A stretch of 64,000 nucleotides of DNA from the NCBI GenBank assembly GCA_047125605.1, contig CP138932.1, positions 124,001 through 188,000 of the forward strand, written 5' to 3'. This document shows, piece after piece, positions 51,922-61,057 of this stretch. Under the pieces are notes generated by a model. It worked only from the letters and a program-made list of their open reading frames with translations. It was not told the DNA's origin and ran no database searches. Both the position numbers and the translations under genes were made by a program. The stretch is from JAKVBK01 sp022447275 (GTDB lineage Bacteria; Pseudomonadota; Alphaproteobacteria; Rhodobacterales; Rhodobacteraceae). Each line of letters opens with the position of its first letter. The stretch's first letter is position 1.

Positions 51922-53949
51922 ATGACAAATCCCCTGCGCTCGGATTGGGATACCCCGTTCACGCTGCCCCCATTCGCTGCCATTGAAACCGCTCACTTCG
52001 CGCCTGCGTTCGAGGCCGCGCTGGACGAGGCACGCGGCGAGATTTCGGCAATCACTGCGAATCCGGCGCCACCTGATTTCGAAAACACCATCGAGGCATT
52101 GGAAAAGGCAGGGCATGGGCTGAACAATGTGCTTGCCCCGTTCTACCACCTGTCCGGCACAGACAGCACGCCCGAGCGTGAAGCGCTGATGCGCAGCTTT
52201 TCCCCGAAACTGGCGGCATACTCCTCCGATGTAATGCTGGATGAGGCGCTGTTTGCGCGGGTGCAGGCCGTCTGGGACGCGCGCGACGGCCTTGGATTGG
52301 GCCCCGAGCAGGCTCGCCTGTTGGAGCTGACCCATCGCAACTTTATCCGGGCCGGTGCCGCTTTGGCGGGGGACGGCCGGGCGCGACTACGCGAGATCAA
52401 CGGTCGACTTGCCGAACTCGGCACCGCGTTCTCGCAAAACCTGCTAGCCGATGAGCGCACATGGTTCATGCCGCTTTCAGAAGCGGATCTGGAAAGCTTG
52501 CCGGGTTTTGTCGTGGATGCGGCGGCCTCGGCCGCAGCCGAACGGGACCAGAGTGGCCATATCGTGACATTGTCCCGCTCGTTGATCGTGCCTTTCCTGC
52601 AGTTCAGCCCACGTCGCGATCTGCGCAAAACCGCCTTTGAGGCGTGGGGCGCGCGCGGGGCAAACGGCGGTGAAACAGACAACCGGGCCATGACCGCAGA
52701 GATGCTGGCGCTGCGGCATGAACGCGTGCGGCTTCTGGGGTTTGACAGCTTCGCGGACTACAAGCTGGAAACGGAGATGGCGCGTACACCAGGCAATGTG
52801 CGCGATCTTCTGATGGCCGTCTGGGAGCCCGCAAAGGCCCGGGCTGACCAGGACGCGGCAATTCTCGAAGAGATGCTGGTTGCCGATGGGCATTCAGCCC
52901 CTCTGGAGCCCTGGGACTGGCGCTTCTATGCGGAACGCCGTCGCAAGATCGAGCACGATCTTGATGAGGCAGAGGTGAAGCCGTTTTTCAGCCTTGATGC
53001 CATGATTGAAGCCGCCTTTGATTGTGCCAATCGTCTGTTCGGGCTGGAATTCGCGCCTCTGGAGGTGGATGGGCCGCATCCCGATGCGCGGCTTTGGAAT
53101 GTGACGCGGGATGGGACGCATATTGCTGTGTTCATCGGCGATTACTTCGCTCGCGCGGGCAAGCGCTCTGGCGCGTGGTGCTCGGCCCTGCGATCCCAGC
53201 AGCGTCTCGAAGGCGATATCCGGCCCCATGTTGTCAATGTATGCAACTTTGCCAAGCCGCCAGCCGGGCAGGCGGCGCTGTTGTCTTATGATGATGCGCG
53301 CACCCTGTTCCACGAGTTTGGGCACGCGCTCCACCAGATGCTGTCAGACGTGACTTATGACAGCCTGTCGGGCACGTCTGTGCCCCGTGATTTCGTAGAA
53401 CTGCCCAGCCAGCTTTATGAACACTGGCTGGAGGTACCGGAAGTGCTGGAACGCTTTGCCCGCCATGCCGATACGGGCGCCGCAATGCCAAAAGACCTGC
53501 TCGAGCGGGTGTTGGGCGCAGCCACCTATGATATGGGGTTTCAGACGGTCGAATACGTGGCCTCTGCGCTGGTGGATCTGTCCTTCCATGACGGGCCGCC
53601 GCCTGCAGATCCCATGCAGAAGCAGGCCGAAGTGCTCGAAGCGCTGGGCATGCCCCGGGCCATCCGGATGCGTCATGCAACGCCCCATTTCGCCCATGTG
53701 TTTTCAGGCGGCTATTACGCATCTGCCTATTACAGCTACATGTGGTCAGAGGTGATGGATGCCGATGCGTTTGAGGCCTTTCAGGAGGCTGGATCGGCTT
53801 TTGATGCCGACATGGCCCGCAAGCTGGAGGCCGATATCCTGTCCCGTGGCGGCTCGGAAGAACCGGATGTACTCTATACGCGCTTCCGTGGACGCCTCCC
53901 CGATGTCACGGCGCTTCTCAAGGGCAGGGGCCTGCAGGACGCGGCCTGA
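51922..53949 (+). CDS. M3-family zinc metallopeptidase (oligopeptidase A / dipeptidyl carboxypeptidase)
   Basis: The ATG at 51922 behind TTTGGAGGAT gives 675 residues, the usual M3 size. The zinc site HEFGH begins at His464, with the third ligand Glu in a helix about 25 residues on (DFVELPSQLYEHW). FSGGYYASAYYSYMWSE near the C-terminus lines the substrate site. It degrades short peptides in the cytoplasm. PrlC and Dcp are not easily told apart by eye. Confidence 0.93.
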   Translation: MTNPLRSDWDTPFTLPPFAAIETAHFAPAFEAALDEARGEISAITANPAPPDFENTIEALEKAGHGLNNVLAPFYHLSGTDSTPEREALMRSFSPKLAAYSSDVMLDEALFARVQAVWDARDGLGLGPEQARLLELTHRNFIRAGAALAGDGRARLREINGRLAELGTAFSQNLLADERTWFMPLSEADLESLPGFVVDAAASAAAERDQSGHIVTLSRSLIVPFLQFSPRRDLRKTAFEAWGARGANGGETDNRAMTAEMLALRHERVRLLGFDSFADYKLETEMARTPGNVRDLLMAVWEPAKARADQDAAILEEMLVADGHSAPLEPWDWRFYAERRRKIEHDLDEAEVKPFFSLDAMIEAAFDCANRLFGLEFAPLEVDGPHPDARLWNVTRDGTHIAVFIGDYFARAGKRSGAWCSALRSQQRLEGDIRPHVVNVCNFAKPPAGQAALLSYDDARTLFHEFGHALHQMLSDVTYDSLSGTSVPRDFVELPSQLYEHWLEVPEVLERFARHADTGAAMPKDLLERVLGAATYDMGFQTVEYVASALVDLSFHDGPPPADPMQKQAEVLEALGMPRAIRMRHATPHFAHVFSGGYYASAYYSYMWSEVMDADAFEAFQEAGSAFDADMARKLEADILSRGGSEEPDVLYTRFRGRLPDVTALLKGRGLQDAA

Positions 53950-53965
53950 CAGGGTTTGGCTTGGG

Positions 53966-53990
53966 GGGCGGGCAGCATGGCTGCCTGCCC
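53966..53990 (+). terminator. Hairpin after the M3 peptidase gene
   Basis: An 11-bp stem (53966-53976 with 53980-53990, one G-T wobble) closes a three-base loop and is followed by TT only, so it is a moderate terminator candidate. Confidence 0.5.
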
Positions 53991-54139
53991 TTCCGGTTTG
54001 GCGGCGATCCAGTGGTGATTTGGCGTGCGGCTGGCAAAGCCCGTTGGTGGCGCCTGCGTGACAAGCCCTACTGACGGTTTAGATGGTGCTCTAGCGGCCC
54101 TGTGGCCGCGCATAACCGCCCCCTGAAACCGGAGCCCCC

Positions 54140-54874
54140 ATGCCCGATGGACAGCCAAAGCCCACAGCCCCAATGCGCAATGACCTGACGATCTACGACG
54201 CTGTCGCGGCGCAATGGTGGTCAAATGAGATACGCTGGGTGCGCACGCTCAAGAACATGGTGCCCGGTCGGCTGGCTTGGTTTGATCGGCAATTCGACTG
54301 GCAGGGCAAAGCCGTTCTGGATCTCGGATGTGCCGGGGGCTTCATGGCGGAAGCGCTGGAGGATCGCGGTGCGCGGGTCAGTGGGATCGACCCCGCCGCT
54401 GATGCCATCGAAGCGGCGCGGCGCCATGCGCAGAGCGCGGGCCGCCGCATTAAGTATTCTGTCGGGTTTGGCGAAGATCTGCCCTATGCCGAGGAGGCAT
54501 TTGACGCGGTCGTTTGCGTCGATGTGCTCGAACATGTGCGCGATCTTGATGCCGTTTTGGGCGAGGTGGCGCGCGTGCTCAAGCCCGGTGGTCTGTTTCT
54601 GTTTGACACCATCAACCGCAACCCCCTGGCCCGTCTGGCAGTGATCACCATGGCCGAAGATGTGTTGGGTCTGTTGCCCAAGGGCACCCATGATCCCGAA
54701 ATGTTCATAAAACCGTCGGAGTTGCGCGCCGCTCTGCAAGGGGCCGGGTTCTCTGTTGGGCCGATGACCGGCCTTGGACCCCGCGGGATCAGCCGGCGCG
54801 GGGATTTCACCTTTGGGCGGGTGCCGGGCACGGCGATCATCTATATGGGAACAGCGCGTCTGCCCGACAGGTGA
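54140..54874 (+). CDS. UbiG-like SAM-dependent methyltransferase
   Basis: The 244-residue class I methyltransferase has motif I in VLDLGCAGGFMAEAL, the acidic end in VSGIDPAADAIEAA, and motif post-I around FDAVVCVDVLEHV. YDAVAAQWWSNEIRW at the start and NRNPLARLAVITMAEDVLGLLPKGTHDPEMFI are close to UbiG, which O-methylates ubiquinone intermediates. The start is unlike the usual UbiG opening, so it may be a paralogue acting on another quinol or phenol. It is convergent with the SH3 protein gene, 8 bases apart. Confidence 0.75.
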   Translation: MPDGQPKPTAPMRNDLTIYDAVAAQWWSNEIRWVRTLKNMVPGRLAWFDRQFDWQGKAVLDLGCAGGFMAEALEDRGARVSGIDPAADAIEAARRHAQSAGRRIKYSVGFGEDLPYAEEAFDAVVCVDVLEHVRDLDAVLGEVARVLKPGGLFLFDTINRNPLARLAVITMAEDVLGLLPKGTHDPEMFIKPSELRAALQGAGFSVGPMTGLGPRGISRRGDFTFGRVPGTAIIYMGTARLPDR

Positions 54875-54882
54875 TCGCAGGG

Positions 54883-55449
54883 TTAGTCGCGGATCTCATT
54901 TGGTTTCACGCCCCAGAGCGTGGCTTTGCGAACCCAGCCGCGATGCCCCCCAACCGTGATCCGGCACCAGTCTGGCTGGCATTTTCCCAACCGCCCGACA
55001 ACGCCCATCTGGGCTTTGGCAACAACCGGTGCGCCCGCCACAGGTCTTGCATAGATTTCGGCCATAGGCACATCGATGAGGATCGTTCGTGTGCCCGAGA
55101 TCAGGGCATAGTGCACCCAGCCCCCGGCCCCTTCGCGATCGCGCACGCGGCGCCAGTGGCCATGTTCTGCGGTGATCTCGAGGGGCATGGACTTGTGTTG
55201 GAACACCCAATCGATCCGGTGTGTCAGGGCCGGTCCGCGCCGGGCGTTGGCCTCGCCAACTTTCAGGGAGACAAAGCGCGGGATCGGCAGGTTGGTTACG
55301 GGGCCGCGCTCTGCCTGCGCAGGGGCGCTGGGCGCAGAGGCCAAGAGTAGCGCGGCGAGCATCACAAAGCGCGCTGTATATCCGCCGCGCCCAATTGTCC
55401 GTTCTATGGTGCGGGCGAAGCCCGTGGTCACTCTTTGAAACCTGCTCAT
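54883..55449 (-). CDS. Periplasmic bacterial SH3-domain protein
   Basis: The 188-residue protein has a signal peptide inside a long basic leader (hydrophobic core FVMLAALLLASAPS near residues 28-41, cleavage after AQA). Two SH3b units follow: VGEANARRGPALTHRIDWVF with WVHYALISG, and MAEIYARPVAGAPVVAKAQMG with WCRITVGGHRGWV. Such proteins bind cell-wall peptides. A shorter start at the internal Met near residue 30 is possible. Confidence 0.85.
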   Translation of the reverse strand: MSRFQRVTTGFARTIERTIGRGGYTARFVMLAALLLASAPSAPAQAERGPVTNLPIPRFVSLKVGEANARRGPALTHRIDWVFQHKSMPLEITAEHGHWRRVRDREGAGGWVHYALISGTRTILIDVPMAEIYARPVAGAPVVAKAQMGVVGRLGKCQPDWCRITVGGHRGWVRKATLWGVKPNEIRD

Positions 55450-55584
55450 ATGTCCTGCCCGTTTTTATATGGGTGCCTGCGCGGTGCAATGGGCCTGTGC
55501 GGCGCCGAACCCTGTTGGCATCTTGTCATTCGCGGACAATCTGCCAAAGCTTGACGCATCTGAAAACCCGTAGGGAGAGTGCCC

Positions 55585-56571
55585 ATGCCATCGGAGCGTC
55601 TGAGTGTTGTCGTGACGCGACGGTTGCCGGAGGCGGTTGAAACCCGTCTGAAGGAACTGTTCGACGCCGAATTGCGCGAAGATGACAAACCCATGACCCG
55701 CACTGAGTTGGGCGCGGCCATGGCGCGGGCGGATGTTTTGGTGCCCACGGTCACCGACAGGATCGATGCTCCGTTGATCGCGCAGGCCGGCGCACAGTTG
55801 AAGTTGATCGCCTGCTATGGCGCTGGCTTTGACAATGTGGATGTGGCCACAGCTCGCCAGCATGGCATTCTTGTGTCCAATACGCCGGGCGTTGTGACGG
55901 ATGACACCGCAGACATGACCATGGCCCTCATCCTTGCAGTGACACGGCGGATCCCTGAGGGACAGGCCACCATGCAGGAGGGGCGCTGGGACGGATGGGC
56001 GCCAACAGCCTTTCTGGGTGGGCGGCTGGCAGGCCGCAGGCTGGGCATTCTGGGAATGGGCCGGATCGGGCAAGCCGTGGCGCGACGCGCGGCCGCCTTC
56101 GGCATGCAGGTTCATTACCACAATCGACGTCGGTTGCGGGCTGAAACTGAGGCCGAGTTGCAGGCGACCTATTGGGAAAGCCTCGATCAGATGATTGCCC
56201 GGATGGATGTGATCAGCGTGAACTGCCCGCACACGCCCTCGACCTTTCACCTGATGAATGCCCGCCGGTTGAAACTGCTGAAGCCCGATGCGGTTTTGGT
56301 GAACACGTCGCGCGGTGAAGTGGTGGATGAAAATGCCCTGACGCGCATGTTGCGGGCTGGCGAAATTGCCGGCGCTGGGCTGGATGTGTTCGAACATGGT
56401 CATGAGGTGAACCCACGCTTGCGCGAGCTCAACAACGTGGTGCTGCTGCCCCATATGGGGTCGGCCACGCGAGAAGGACGCACAGAGCAGGGCGAAAAGG
56501 TAATCATCAATATCAAGACGTTTCAGGACGGACACCGCCCGCCTGATCTTGTTGTGCCTTCCATGCTGTGA
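55585..56571 (+). CDS. D-isomer-specific 2-hydroxyacid dehydrogenase (glyoxylate/hydroxypyruvate reductase, D-glycerate dehydrogenase-like)
   Basis: The ATG at 55585 behind TAGGGAGAG gives 328 residues. The NAD(P) motif is GILGMGRIGQAVARRAAAFG, followed by HYHNRRRL. The basic end with RR suggests NADPH use. The catalytic Arg lies in NTSRGEVVDE, the Glu in DVFEHGHEVN and the His in LLPHMGSAT. It reduces glyoxylate or hydroxypyruvate, linking to C1 and serine metabolism. It is a single gene. Confidence 0.88.
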   Translation: MPSERLSVVVTRRLPEAVETRLKELFDAELREDDKPMTRTELGAAMARADVLVPTVTDRIDAPLIAQAGAQLKLIACYGAGFDNVDVATARQHGILVSNTPGVVTDDTADMTMALILAVTRRIPEGQATMQEGRWDGWAPTAFLGGRLAGRRLGILGMGRIGQAVARRAAAFGMQVHYHNRRRLRAETEAELQATYWESLDQMIARMDVISVNCPHTPSTFHLMNARRLKLLKPDAVLVNTSRGEVVDENALTRMLRAGEIAGAGLDVFEHGHEVNPRLRELNNVVLLPHMGSATREGRTEQGEKVIINIKTFQDGHRPPDLVVPSML

Positions 56572-56678
56572 TCCAGCGGCGCCCGGACGTGGTCCGGGCA
56601 CTGCTTTTTCTCGGCCTTTGGCCAGGGTGCTGCGCACCGTTGAGTATTTGGCAGACAAAGACAGGGCTGGCGCAGCGC

Positions 56679-57527
56679 TTAGCGCGTTGGATCAATCACC
56701 ATATTGTCGATCAGCAGGACCGGTCCGAACTCTGCGGCCAGCAGGCACACCGCTGGGGCTGACAGAGCATGTTCGGCAGGCAGCTCCTGCAGGCTGGTGG
56801 CATCGCGCAGATCGAGGGATTGCAGGCTGGCACGTGGCTCGCGGGCGATCACCGTGCGGGCGGCATCCATGATGGCGTTGGCGGACGCGCCTTTGGCGGC
56901 TGTGGCCTGCGCAGTCTGCAAGGCCTGATAGAGGATCGCGGCAGCGTGTCTGTCATCGGGATCTAGGCGCAGGTTGCGGCTGGACATGGCAAGCCCGTCC
57001 GCTTCGCGGACGGTCGGGTGGGCGATGATGTCTATGCCCATTTCCAAATCCGCCACCATGCGTTTGATCACCAGCACTTGCTGGAAGTCTTTCGCCCCGA
57101 ACCAGGCCATATCCGGGCGTACCAGATTGAACAGTTTGGTCACAACGGTTGCCACGCCTCGAAAATGTCCGGGCCGCAGCGCGCCCATCAGGATGTTTGC
57201 CAGATGGGGCGTTTCAACGAATGTATCCGCGTCTGGTGGATACATTTCTGCTGCGTTCGGCACAAAGACCAGATCGACACCGGCGGCCTCGAGCTTGTCG
57301 AGATCATCGGCGAGGGTTTGGGGATAGTGTTCCAGATCGGCCGCGTTGCCGAACTGGGTCGGGTTGACGAAGATCGAGGCCACGACGTGGGCGCACCGGC
57401 CGCGTGCCGCCTCGACAAGGGCCATGTGGCCCGCATGCAGGGCACCCATTGTGGGCACGAAGCCGGTCTGGCCTGTCAGGCTGGCGCGGGCGCTGCGCAG
57501 CGCAGATTTTGTTTTGACAACTTCCAT
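56679..57527 (-). CDS. panC: Pantoate--beta-alanine ligase PanC
   Basis: The ATG at 57527 gives 282 residues. PTMGALHAGHMALVEAAR holds the HIGH-like ATP motif, VASIFVNPTQFG and FGAKDFQQVLVIKRMVADL are family blocks, and the KMSK-like MSSRN is present. It makes pantothenate in CoA synthesis. No panB lies on either side. It is divergent from the dimethylglycine-dehydrogenase-type gene with 140 bases between starts. Confidence 0.95.
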   Translation of the reverse strand: MEVVKTKSALRSARASLTGQTGFVPTMGALHAGHMALVEAARGRCAHVVASIFVNPTQFGNAADLEHYPQTLADDLDKLEAAGVDLVFVPNAAEMYPPDADTFVETPHLANILMGALRPGHFRGVATVVTKLFNLVRPDMAWFGAKDFQQVLVIKRMVADLEMGIDIIAHPTVREADGLAMSSRNLRLDPDDRHAAAILYQALQTAQATAAKGASANAIMDAARTVIAREPRASLQSLDLRDATSLQELPAEHALSAPAVCLLAAEFGPVLLIDNMVIDPTR

Positions 57528-57667
57528 GGCACGGCCCCTTAGGGCCGATGCGCCAAACTGTCCATGCGACAGGTCGCAATCGTGCGGTTTTGCGTCGGCG
57601 CGAGAGGCCGGTAGACAATCGTTTTGAGCAATATCACACCCACAGGAAACTCGGGGAGATCGGTCCA

Positions 57668-60166
57668 ATGAAGACCCATGTCAAAGCACTGGTTGTTGGC
57701 GGTGGCGCTGTGGGCACCGGGATTGCCTATCATCTGGGCAAGGCCGGTTGGGATACGATGCTTTTGGAGCGCGACGAGTTGACTTCAGGCTCGACCTGGC
57801 ATGCGGCCGGATTGTTGCCGCTCTTCAATATGAGCTACGCAACATCTCATATCCACGACTATTCGGTAAAGTTCTACAAAGGGCTCGAAGCGGAAACCGG
57901 CCTGAACCCCGGCTTTTATGTTGTTGGTAACCTGCGCATGGCCCAAAGCCAGGACCGCATGGATGAATACATGCTCTATGCCTCGACGGCCGAGACCGTG
58001 GGCATCCCCTATGAGTTTCTCACCCCGCAGCAGATAAAGGACCGGTGGCCTCTGGTGCGCACCGAGGATCTGAAAGGCGCGATCTATCACCCGACCGACG
58101 GCTATATCAATCCGGCCGATGTCACGCAGGCGATGGCCAAGGGCGCGCGCCAGTTTGGCGTCACCATCGAGCGGAAATGGCAGGTGGATGCTTATCACTG
58201 GACGGGTGATGCGTGGGAAGTGACGGTCACCAAGATGGTCGAGAAGGGGGGGAACCTGATCCCTTCGGATGCGCAGATGGTGATCACCGCCGAGCATGTG
58301 GTGACGGCTACGGGCAATCATGCACAGCGTACGGCGCAGCTTTTGGGCATTAAGATCCCGGCCATCCCGGTGGAACATCAATACATCGTCACCGAACCCG
58401 ATCCGGCGCTGGTGGACTGGCGCAAGACCAACCCGGAGCACCCGGTGCTGCGGGATGCGGATGCGAAATGGTATGTGCGCGAGGAGCGCGGGGGCTGGAT
58501 CCTTGGCCCCTATGAGCGCAATGCCCCCGCCCGTTTCGAATATGCGGTTCCGGACAGTTTCCGGGCCGATCTGTTCCCGCTGGATCTGGAGCGGATCGAA
58601 GAGGAATACATGTCGATGATCCACCGGATCCCGACCTCTGAGACCGTTGGCCTCAAAGATGATTACAACGGCCCGATCTGCTACACCCCTGATGGCAATC
58701 CGCTGGTGGGTCCGGCGCCGGGGCTGCGCAATATGTGGCTGGCGGAGGGCTTCAGCTTCGGCATCACCGCAGCAGGGGGCACAGGCTATTACCTTGCCCA
58801 AATGATGACCGAGGGCGAAGCCGAGATCGACATGGCGAGCCTTGACCCCAAGCGCTATGGCAATTGGATGACAACGGAGTATGCCGCGCGCAAGAACGAG
58901 GAATGCTACGAGCACGTCTATATTCTGCATCACCCGGATGAAGAGCGCGAAGCCTGTCGCCCCCTGCGCACCGGGCCGGCCTATGATCGCCAAAAGGCGC
59001 TCGGTGCCCAGTTTGGATGCGTGAACGGCTTTGAACGTCCCAATTACTATGGCCCCCTCGATGCGCCCGACAGTTTTGACCATGACAGCCGCAGTTTCCG
59101 GCGGGGCGCGTGGTGGGCCTATGCCAAGGCCGAAGCCGAAGCCATCCGCACGGGCGTTGGCCTGATCGATGCCTCCGCCTTTACCAAGCACATGGTCCGT
59201 GGCCCGGGCGCTGAGGCTTTCCTCGATCACTTCACCTGCAACAAACTACCCAAAGTGGGCCGCATCAACCTGACCTATGCTCTGACAGAGGCTGGCACCA
59301 CACGCACCGAATACACGATCGTGCGCAAGGCCGCGCAGAGCTTCTATCTGGTGTCTGCCGGTGCCTGGACGGAGTATGACAGTGACTATCTGCGCAAGTC
59401 AGCCGAGGATTTCATGGCCGCAGGCGGGGGCTACGTCGATATCCACGATGTGACGACGCAATGGGGTGTCTTTGCCATTGCCGGGCCGAAGTCCCGCGAT
59501 GTACTGGCAGAAATCGTGAAGGATGCGGACCCTGCGAGCGTTTTGTCGAACAAGCGTTTTCCGTGGCTGTCGTATCGCCAGATCGAGTTGGGCATGTGCC
59601 CGGTTGATGCGATCCGGGTGGCCTATACGGGCGAACTGGGCTGGGAGTTGCACCATCCCATCGAAATGCAGACCTACCTGTGGGATCAATTGATGGCCGC
59701 CGGCGCAAAGCATGGCATGAAGCTGGTGGGCGCGCGTGCGCAGAATTGGCTGCGTCTGGAGAAAAGCTACCGCGCGTTCGGCACTGAACTGGGCCGCGAT
59801 GCCACCCCGCTAGAGGCAGACTTGCCGCGGTTTGTCGACATGTCGAAAGACTTCCGCGGCAAGCAGGCCATGGAAGCGCTCGGTGTGCGTTCAAAATGCG
59901 TGACACTGCTGATCGACGGCCCCGATGACGCCGACCCGTGGGGCCGCGAGGCCCTGTTTGACGGCGACACGAAGGTGGGGCGGCTGACTTCGGGCGGCTA
60001 CTCGGTGCATTTCGGCAAGTCCATCGGGATGGGGTATGTGTCCCCGGAACTTGCAAAGCCCGGCACAAAGCTGAAGGTCCAGATGTTCAACTGCCTGTGG
60101 GATTGTGAGATCGTAGAAGACAGCCCCTACGATCCCAAAAATGCGGTGATCCGCGTCGACGGGTAA
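57668..60166 (+). CDS. Dimethylglycine/sarcosine dehydrogenase-family FAD protein with GcvT domain
   Basis: The ATG at 57668 gives 832 residues. The N-terminal half is a DAO-type FAD oxidoreductase: VVGGGAVGTGIAYHLGKAG, LLERDELTSGSTWHAAGLLP (the His next to covalent FAD in DMGDH enzymes) and GPAPGLRNMWLAEGFSFGI. The second half (about 440-830) is a GcvT-like folate domain with LIDASAFTKHMVRGPGAEAFLD and AYTGELGWELHHP. The reaction is oxidative N-demethylation with transfer of the C1 unit to tetrahydrofolate. In roseobacters such genes serve glycine betaine, choline or methylamine catabolism. The exact substrate is not fixed by sequence. Confidence 0.88.
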   Translation: MKTHVKALVVGGGAVGTGIAYHLGKAGWDTMLLERDELTSGSTWHAAGLLPLFNMSYATSHIHDYSVKFYKGLEAETGLNPGFYVVGNLRMAQSQDRMDEYMLYASTAETVGIPYEFLTPQQIKDRWPLVRTEDLKGAIYHPTDGYINPADVTQAMAKGARQFGVTIERKWQVDAYHWTGDAWEVTVTKMVEKGGNLIPSDAQMVITAEHVVTATGNHAQRTAQLLGIKIPAIPVEHQYIVTEPDPALVDWRKTNPEHPVLRDADAKWYVREERGGWILGPYERNAPARFEYAVPDSFRADLFPLDLERIEEEYMSMIHRIPTSETVGLKDDYNGPICYTPDGNPLVGPAPGLRNMWLAEGFSFGITAAGGTGYYLAQMMTEGEAEIDMASLDPKRYGNWMTTEYAARKNEECYEHVYILHHPDEEREACRPLRTGPAYDRQKALGAQFGCVNGFERPNYYGPLDAPDSFDHDSRSFRRGAWWAYAKAEAEAIRTGVGLIDASAFTKHMVRGPGAEAFLDHFTCNKLPKVGRINLTYALTEAGTTRTEYTIVRKAAQSFYLVSAGAWTEYDSDYLRKSAEDFMAAGGGYVDIHDVTTQWGVFAIAGPKSRDVLAEIVKDADPASVLSNKRFPWLSYRQIELGMCPVDAIRVAYTGELGWELHHPIEMQTYLWDQLMAAGAKHGMKLVGARAQNWLRLEKSYRAFGTELGRDATPLEADLPRFVDMSKDFRGKQAMEALGVRSKCVTLLIDGPDDADPWGREALFDGDTKVGRLTSGGYSVHFGKSIGMGYVSPELAKPGTKLKVQMFNCLWDCEIVEDSPYDPKNAVIRVDG

Positions 60167-60380
60167 CACGGCCCGTCTTCCACTGGACAGAGGAAAGGGG
60201 CAGGCTGCCATCGCGCAACTTGCCTGCGAGCGAAGGCAGGGATTTCTCGAGCAGCGTGAGCATGCCCCCGAGCATGTTTTCACTGGCCGCGATGGCCCTG
60301 TCGGTCAGGGGAGCGGCCTGAACGCGAGCAGGCAACGACATCGGCAGGCAAATGCAGGCGGCGGTAGATGTCGTTCTCAT
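60087..60380 (-). CDS. Possible small protein in a 386-base gap, antisense to the end of the upstream gene
   Basis: The stretch 60167-60552 has no clear gene. The best candidate is this 97-residue frame, with GAGGA eight bases before its ATG at 60380, fairly high G+C at third positions, and a helical segment ENMLGGMLTLLEKSLPSLAGKL. Its last 27 codons run antisense through the preceding coding region, and no family is recognised. It may be spurious. Confidence 0.25.
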   Translation of the reverse strand: MRTTSTAACICLPMSLPARVQAAPLTDRAIAASENMLGGMLTLLEKSLPSLAGKLRDGSLPLSSVQWKTGRVTRRRGSPHFWDRRGCLLRSHNPTGS

Positions 60381-60552
60381 GGGAAGGTTCCTCGGCGTTT
60401 GATCCGGCACCAGCAAGATCGAGCCGCTGCTCATGTGCTTATCCCTTTGCAAATCTGCCCGCGTTACATCACGTCGGGCCCACTGGAAGCGCAGCGGGAT
60501 GCGCGCTAGGTAGGCGCAGCGGATACGGGTTGCGATCAAGAAGGAGAAGAGG

Positions 60553-61053
60553 ATGCGCAAGGGGCTTGCAGCCTTGGGGATCGGGGCAGTTGCCACCGCT
60601 GGGCTGCTCTGGGTGATCCTGAACGCGGGGCCAGGCCGACCGCCCGCGGATCAACCCGTTGCACTGATCGGAGATCATGCGCCTGTCTTGTCTCAGGCGG
60701 TCGGCCTGCCGGGCCCGGGGGGCACGGGCACTGTAACTGTGGCAGCCGTGCGCGAGTGGACCCAGGCCCGCTATCTGCAGGGGCTGGGGGAGGTCTGTGG
60801 TGACAGTTGCGAAGGGGATGCCTGGCTGGTGCGGGTGATTGCGCCATACCCGTTTGACACCCGCAAAACCGTGTTCATCCGCTTGAGCGCATTTGGGGAT
60901 GGCAATGATTGGCCACCGGTGCCCAGCTGTTTGCGCGCGGTGCTTGTCAACGAAATGTCGACGCTGGGTGCGCCGGACGTACCTGAATGCGCCCAAGCAC
61001 TCGGCCCCGCACAGCGGCGATGGCAGCTGCCCTTCGGCATGGGCCTGTTGTAG
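60553..61053 (+). CDS. Unknown membrane-anchored periplasmic protein, 166 residues
   Basis: The ATG follows AGAAGGAGAAGAGG. Residues 1-25 (MRKGLAALGIGAVATAGLLW) are an N-terminal anchor or signal peptide. The rest is a soluble domain with cysteine pairs (EVCGDSC, SCLRAV, ECAQAL) likely to form disulfides in the periplasm. I do not recognise the family. It is convergent with the DAO-type gene, 4 bases apart. Confidence 0.7.
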   Translation: MRKGLAALGIGAVATAGLLWVILNAGPGRPPADQPVALIGDHAPVLSQAVGLPGPGGTGTVTVAAVREWTQARYLQGLGEVCGDSCEGDAWLVRVIAPYPFDTRKTVFIRLSAFGDGNDWPPVPSCLRAVLVNEMSTLGAPDVPECAQALGPAQRRWQLPFGMGLL

Positions 61054-61057
61054 CGGA

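Noticed and set aside
57785..59230. A 481-codon open frame on the - strand
   Set aside because: It is entirely antisense to the dimethylglycine-dehydrogenase-type gene, whose motifs are clear. It has no family signal and no ribosome site.
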